The translations under genes were made by a program, and so were the position numbers. Shown here piece by piece: positions 61,190 through 64,000 of a stretch of 64,000 nucleotides of DNA. The notes under the pieces were generated by a model that saw nothing but the letters and a program-made list of their open reading frames with translations, ran no database searches and was not told where the DNA came from. Every line of letters starts with the position of its first letter. Position 1 is the stretch's first letter. This DNA is from Flavobacterium sp. KJJ (GTDB lineage: Bacteria > Bacteroidota > Bacteroidia > Flavobacteriales > Flavobacteriaceae), in assembly GCF_000708595.2 (NCBI RefSeq), contig NZ_JARP01000007.1, forward strand, positions 248,001 to 312,000, given 5' to 3'.

Positions 61190-64000
61190 ATGAATAAGAA
61201 ACAAGTTCATTTTCTTAAAAAAACACTACGTGTACTTCTTTGGTGCGTGGGTTCAATTGTTGCGCTTTTATTGCTTCTAATTATTTTAATTCAGGTTCCG
61301 TCTATCCAAAATTTTGCCAAAGACAAGGCAATTACGTATCTGCATGATAAAATCAAAACCAAAGTTTCTTTAAATCATATTTCGATCAAATTTCCTAAAG
61401 ATGTAGTTCTTGAAGGTTTTTATTTTGAAGACCAAAAGAAAGATACTTTGTTGGCTGGTAAGCGATTAGTAGTGGATGTCGATTTGTTTAAGTTGGTCAG
61501 CAGCGAATTGGAGATCAATTCTGTTTCGCTTGAAAATGTAAAAGCAAACATCTCAAGAAATAAAGATGGCGTTTTCAATTTCGATTATATCATAAAAGCG
61601 TTTGAATCTAAAGAACCAAAAGTCGAAGATCCGGACAGCAAACCTTTTAAAATTTCGGTTGTAAAAGTAAATCTGGATAATGTCAAGTTTAATTTTAAAG
61701 ACGATTTTGCGAAAAATGATATCAAGGTAAATGTAACGCATTTTGATACCAGATTTAAGGAATTTGATTTGGATAAAATGAATTTTGATATTCCTAATAT
61801 TAATTTAAACGGATTAAAATTGGTTCTGGATCAAGATGTTGTAGAGAAAATTGCTGAGGTTTCAGTAAAAACAGTTGATACAATTTCAAAACGAAAGGAT
61901 TTTAGTTTAAAATTAGGAAAAATTAGTCTGTCGAAAATTGATATTGCATACGATAACAAAGATTCGAAATTAGATTCTGGCATAAAACTGGGCAATCTTG
62001 ATTTGTCTGTGAATAAAATCGACTTGAACAACCAGCTGTTAGATTTTGATTCTTTTGAATTGAAAAATCTAAGTGGTAATTTAAGATTAGGCGCAAAAGA
62101 CAAGCAAATTCACACGCCAAGTTTAGATTCAACTGCAATCAAACAAACGGGCTGGAAAGTAAAACTGAATGATGTTAATTTAGAAAATATCGCTTTCAAA
62201 TTTGACGATATGCAATCAAAACAAGTTCAGAAAGGAATTGATTACAGCCATTTAGATTTAAATAAGTTTAATTTTAAAGCCGAGAAATTGTATTACGGAA
62301 ACGATACGATTTCAGGAAATATAAAATCGCTTGCTGTAAACGAAAAAAGCGGTTTAAACATTCAATCCTTAAAAACAGATTTCTTTTACGGGCCTAAAAA
62401 TGCATCTTTAAATAATTTGTATTTAAGAACGCCGCAAACGCTTGTTCAAGATAAAATTAAAGTTACATATGCGTCGCTTGATGCATTAAAAAAAGATATT
62501 GCAAATATTGCTTTAGATGCTAATTTAAAACAATCGAAAATTGGCTTTAAAGACATTTTATTGTTCGCGCCAGATTTACAAAAAACAAATCCGTTTAAAA
62601 GTAACCCAAATGCTATTTTATATTTGAATACTCGCTTAAGCGGAAAAATAAAAGATTTAACTATTCCGCAGTTCGAAATGAGAGGTATAGGAACTACAAA
62701 AGTTTCCCTTTCGGGGAAAATAACAGGCTTGCCCGATGCTCAAAAAGCGTATTATGATTTAGATATCAAAAAACTATCAAGCACTTCAAAAGACGTATAT
62801 TCTTTTGTGCCGGCGGGAACGATTCCGAAAAATATTCAATTGCCTTCTCAATTTAATTTACAAGGAAAATTTAAAGGTTCTGTTCAAAATTTCAAAACTA
62901 ATTTAGCTTTAAACAGCAGTTTCGGAAATGCTAAAATTGATGCGTTATTTGATCAGCGCGTTAAAAAAAGAGAGAAATACGATGCAACCGTTTATTTATT
63001 AGATTTTGATTTAGGTAGATTAATCAAAAACGATTCAATCGGAAAAATTACGCTTAAAGCGAAAGTAAAAGGAAAAGGTTTAGATCCAAAAACAGCTCAA
63101 GCACAATTTGACGGTTTGGTTCAGAAAGCCGTTTTTAATAAATATACTTACAGAGATTTAGCTTTAAAAGGAAATATCGAAAACGGATCTTTTGCCGTAA
63201 AATCTGGAATGAAAGATCCTAATTTAAATTTCAATCTAACGGCAAGCGGTAATACAAAAGACAAATATCCATCTGTTCAATTAAAATTAAACTTGGATAT
63301 TGCTGATTTAGAAAAATTACATCTTCATGCCGGGCCAATGAAATTACGCGGGAATGTTGATGCGGATATTGCCAACAGTAATCCTGATTTTTTAAACGGA
63401 AAAGTATTTCTTTCGAACATTCAGATTTTGCAAGATGCAGAACCAATTGTTTTAGATTCGGTTCGTGTAATTGCTTTTTCAGATAATACACGTAACAATA
63501 TTAAAATCTCATCTCAGTTTTTAAAAGCTGAAGTTGACGGAAAATATAAATTGACCACATTAGCATCGGCAATAAAAAAATCATTGTCAAAATACATCGA
63601 CTTAAAAAATCCGAAAGGAAACGGAGAATCAGATGAACAAAGATTAGCGTTTACATTAACGGTTGACAACGATCCGATTCTGTTTAAATTGATTCCAAAA
63701 TTGACAGGTTTAGAGCCAATTAAAATCACCGGAAAATACAACAACGTAACCGATTCATTAGAAATAAAAGGAACGATTCCGAGAATTGTTTACGCAGATA
63801 ATACGATTGCCGACGGAAAAATAAACATCGAAGCCAAAGAAAGCGCTTTAGAATATCAAATTTCTGTAGCGACGATTGAAAGCGGTTCTTTAAAAATTCC
63901 GTTTACAAGTTTATCAGGAAAAGTCGAAAACAACATCTTGAATTATGCAATTGAAGTAAAAGATACAAAAGACAAACAACAATACTTTATTGCAGGAGAA
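61190..64000 (+). CDS. TamB-like (DUF490/AsmA-like) envelope protein, N-terminal part
   Basis: The frame is open from the ATG at 61190 to the window edge (937 codons, no stop). The N-terminus has a single membrane helix (about 17-37, VLLWCVGSIVALLLLLIILI). AsmA/TamB-type repeats of beta-strand and N-x-L-x-L pairs follow (KVSLNHISIKFPKDVVLEGF, LEINSVSLENVKANISRNKD, LKLGKISLSKIDIAY). Bacteroidota TamB proteins are about 1400-1700 aa, so this is about the N-terminal 60%. TamB-type proteins bridge the two membranes and move phospholipid or assist outer-membrane protein assembly. The C-terminal domain lies outside the window. Confidence 0.88.
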   Translation, partial: MNKKQVHFLKKTLRVLLWCVGSIVALLLLLIILIQVPSIQNFAKDKAITYLHDKIKTKVSLNHISIKFPKDVVLEGFYFEDQKKDTLLAGKRLVVDVDLFKLVSSELEINSVSLENVKANISRNKDGVFNFDYIIKAFESKEPKVEDPDSKPFKISVVKVNLDNVKFNFKDDFAKNDIKVNVTHFDTRFKEFDLDKMNFDIPNINLNGLKLVLDQDVVEKIAEVSVKTVDTISKRKDFSLKLGKISLSKIDIAYDNKDSKLDSGIKLGNLDLSVNKIDLNNQLLDFDSFELKNLSGNLRLGAKDKQIHTPSLDSTAIKQTGWKVKLNDVNLENIAFKFDDMQSKQVQKGIDYSHLDLNKFNFKAEKLYYGNDTISGNIKSLAVNEKSGLNIQSLKTDFFYGPKNASLNNLYLRTPQTLVQDKIKVTYASLDALKKDIANIALDANLKQSKIGFKDILLFAPDLQKTNPFKSNPNAILYLNTRLSGKIKDLTIPQFEMRGIGTTKVSLSGKITGLPDAQKAYYDLDIKKLSSTSKDVYSFVPAGTIPKNIQLPSQFNLQGKFKGSVQNFKTNLALNSSFGNAKIDALFDQRVKKREKYDATVYLLDFDLGRLIKNDSIGKITLKAKVKGKGLDPKTAQAQFDGLVQKAVFNKYTYRDLALKGNIENGSFAVKSGMKDPNLNFNLTASGNTKDKYPSVQLKLNLDIADLEKLHLHAGPMKLRGNVDADIANSNPDFLNGKVFLSNIQILQDAEPIVLDSVRVIAFSDNTRNNIKISSQFLKAEVDGKYKLTTLASAIKKSLSKYIDLKNPKGNGESDEQRLAFTLTVDNDPILFKLIPKLTGLEPIKITGKYNNVTDSLEIKGTIPRIVYADNTIADGKINIEAKESALEYQISVATIESGSLKIPFTSLSGKVENNILNYAIEVKDTKDKQQYFIAGE

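Overview
The window is AT-rich chromosomal DNA from a Bacteroidota bacterium, most likely a Flavobacterium or close relative. The evidence is a T9SS type C sorting-domain protein, SusC/TonB-type receptors with carboxypeptidase-like N-terminal domains, DUF4494, DUF2490, DUF5694 and GSCFA proteins, the era/der pair, and promoters of the Bacteroidota type (-7 box TAnnTTTG, with a -33 TTTG in the clearest case). No phage, IS element or CRISPR array is visible.

Region 1 (1-23000) is the most unusual part. A minus-strand T9SS type C surface protein runs off the left edge. Next to it is a six-gene minus-strand operon, transcribed from about 22874 down to 1969 and closed by a strong hairpin terminator at 1848-1887. 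It encodes, in order, a membrane-anchored Skp/OmpH-like chaperone, a lipoprotein, a 2017-aa SpvB-like secreted protein, a 423-aa secreted protein with an RHS-like tail, a 3962-aa RHS/YD-repeat protein with a variable C-terminal domain, and a 105-aa membrane protein. I read it as an exported Tc/RHS-type polymorphic toxin locus with its own chaperone and a candidate membrane immunity protein.

Region 2 (23000-37500) holds an M13 peptidase lipoprotein, two identical initiator tRNA-Met genes 11.5 kb apart with matching promoters and terminators, a GT39-like glycosyltransferase, DUF4494, a GNAT acetyltransferase, and an exported Ppx/GppA-like protein. It also has tandem BatD-like secreted paralogues, DUF5694, a VCBS-like lipoprotein, and a zincin lipoprotein followed by two paralogous small secreted proteins. 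A decayed copy of the zincin C-terminus lies just upstream of it. This stretch looks like a second, smaller effector/immunity neighbourhood with turnover.

Region 3 (37500-55000) is mostly housekeeping and envelope: era, der, an outer-membrane beta-barrel receptor, a secreted protein of unknown function, DUF2490, and an Rrf2 regulator with a TonB-dependent receptor. The receptor promoter overlaps a palindrome. These are followed by two TPM-domain proteins, lemA, a MerR-type regulator, an M23 peptidase and alaS.

Region 4 (54660-64000) has a GxxExxY (PD-(D/E)XK-like) gene enclosed by 45-bp inverted repeats, an MsbA-type ABC exporter, a broken lipoprotein gene beside an intact relative, an astacin-like lectin protease, a GSCFA protein, and the first 937 codons of a TamB-like protein that runs off the right edge. 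Several repeat families (a hairpin terminator family, short GC palindromes, a structured intergenic repeat and a cgcaaag repeat) are spread through the intergenic DNA.
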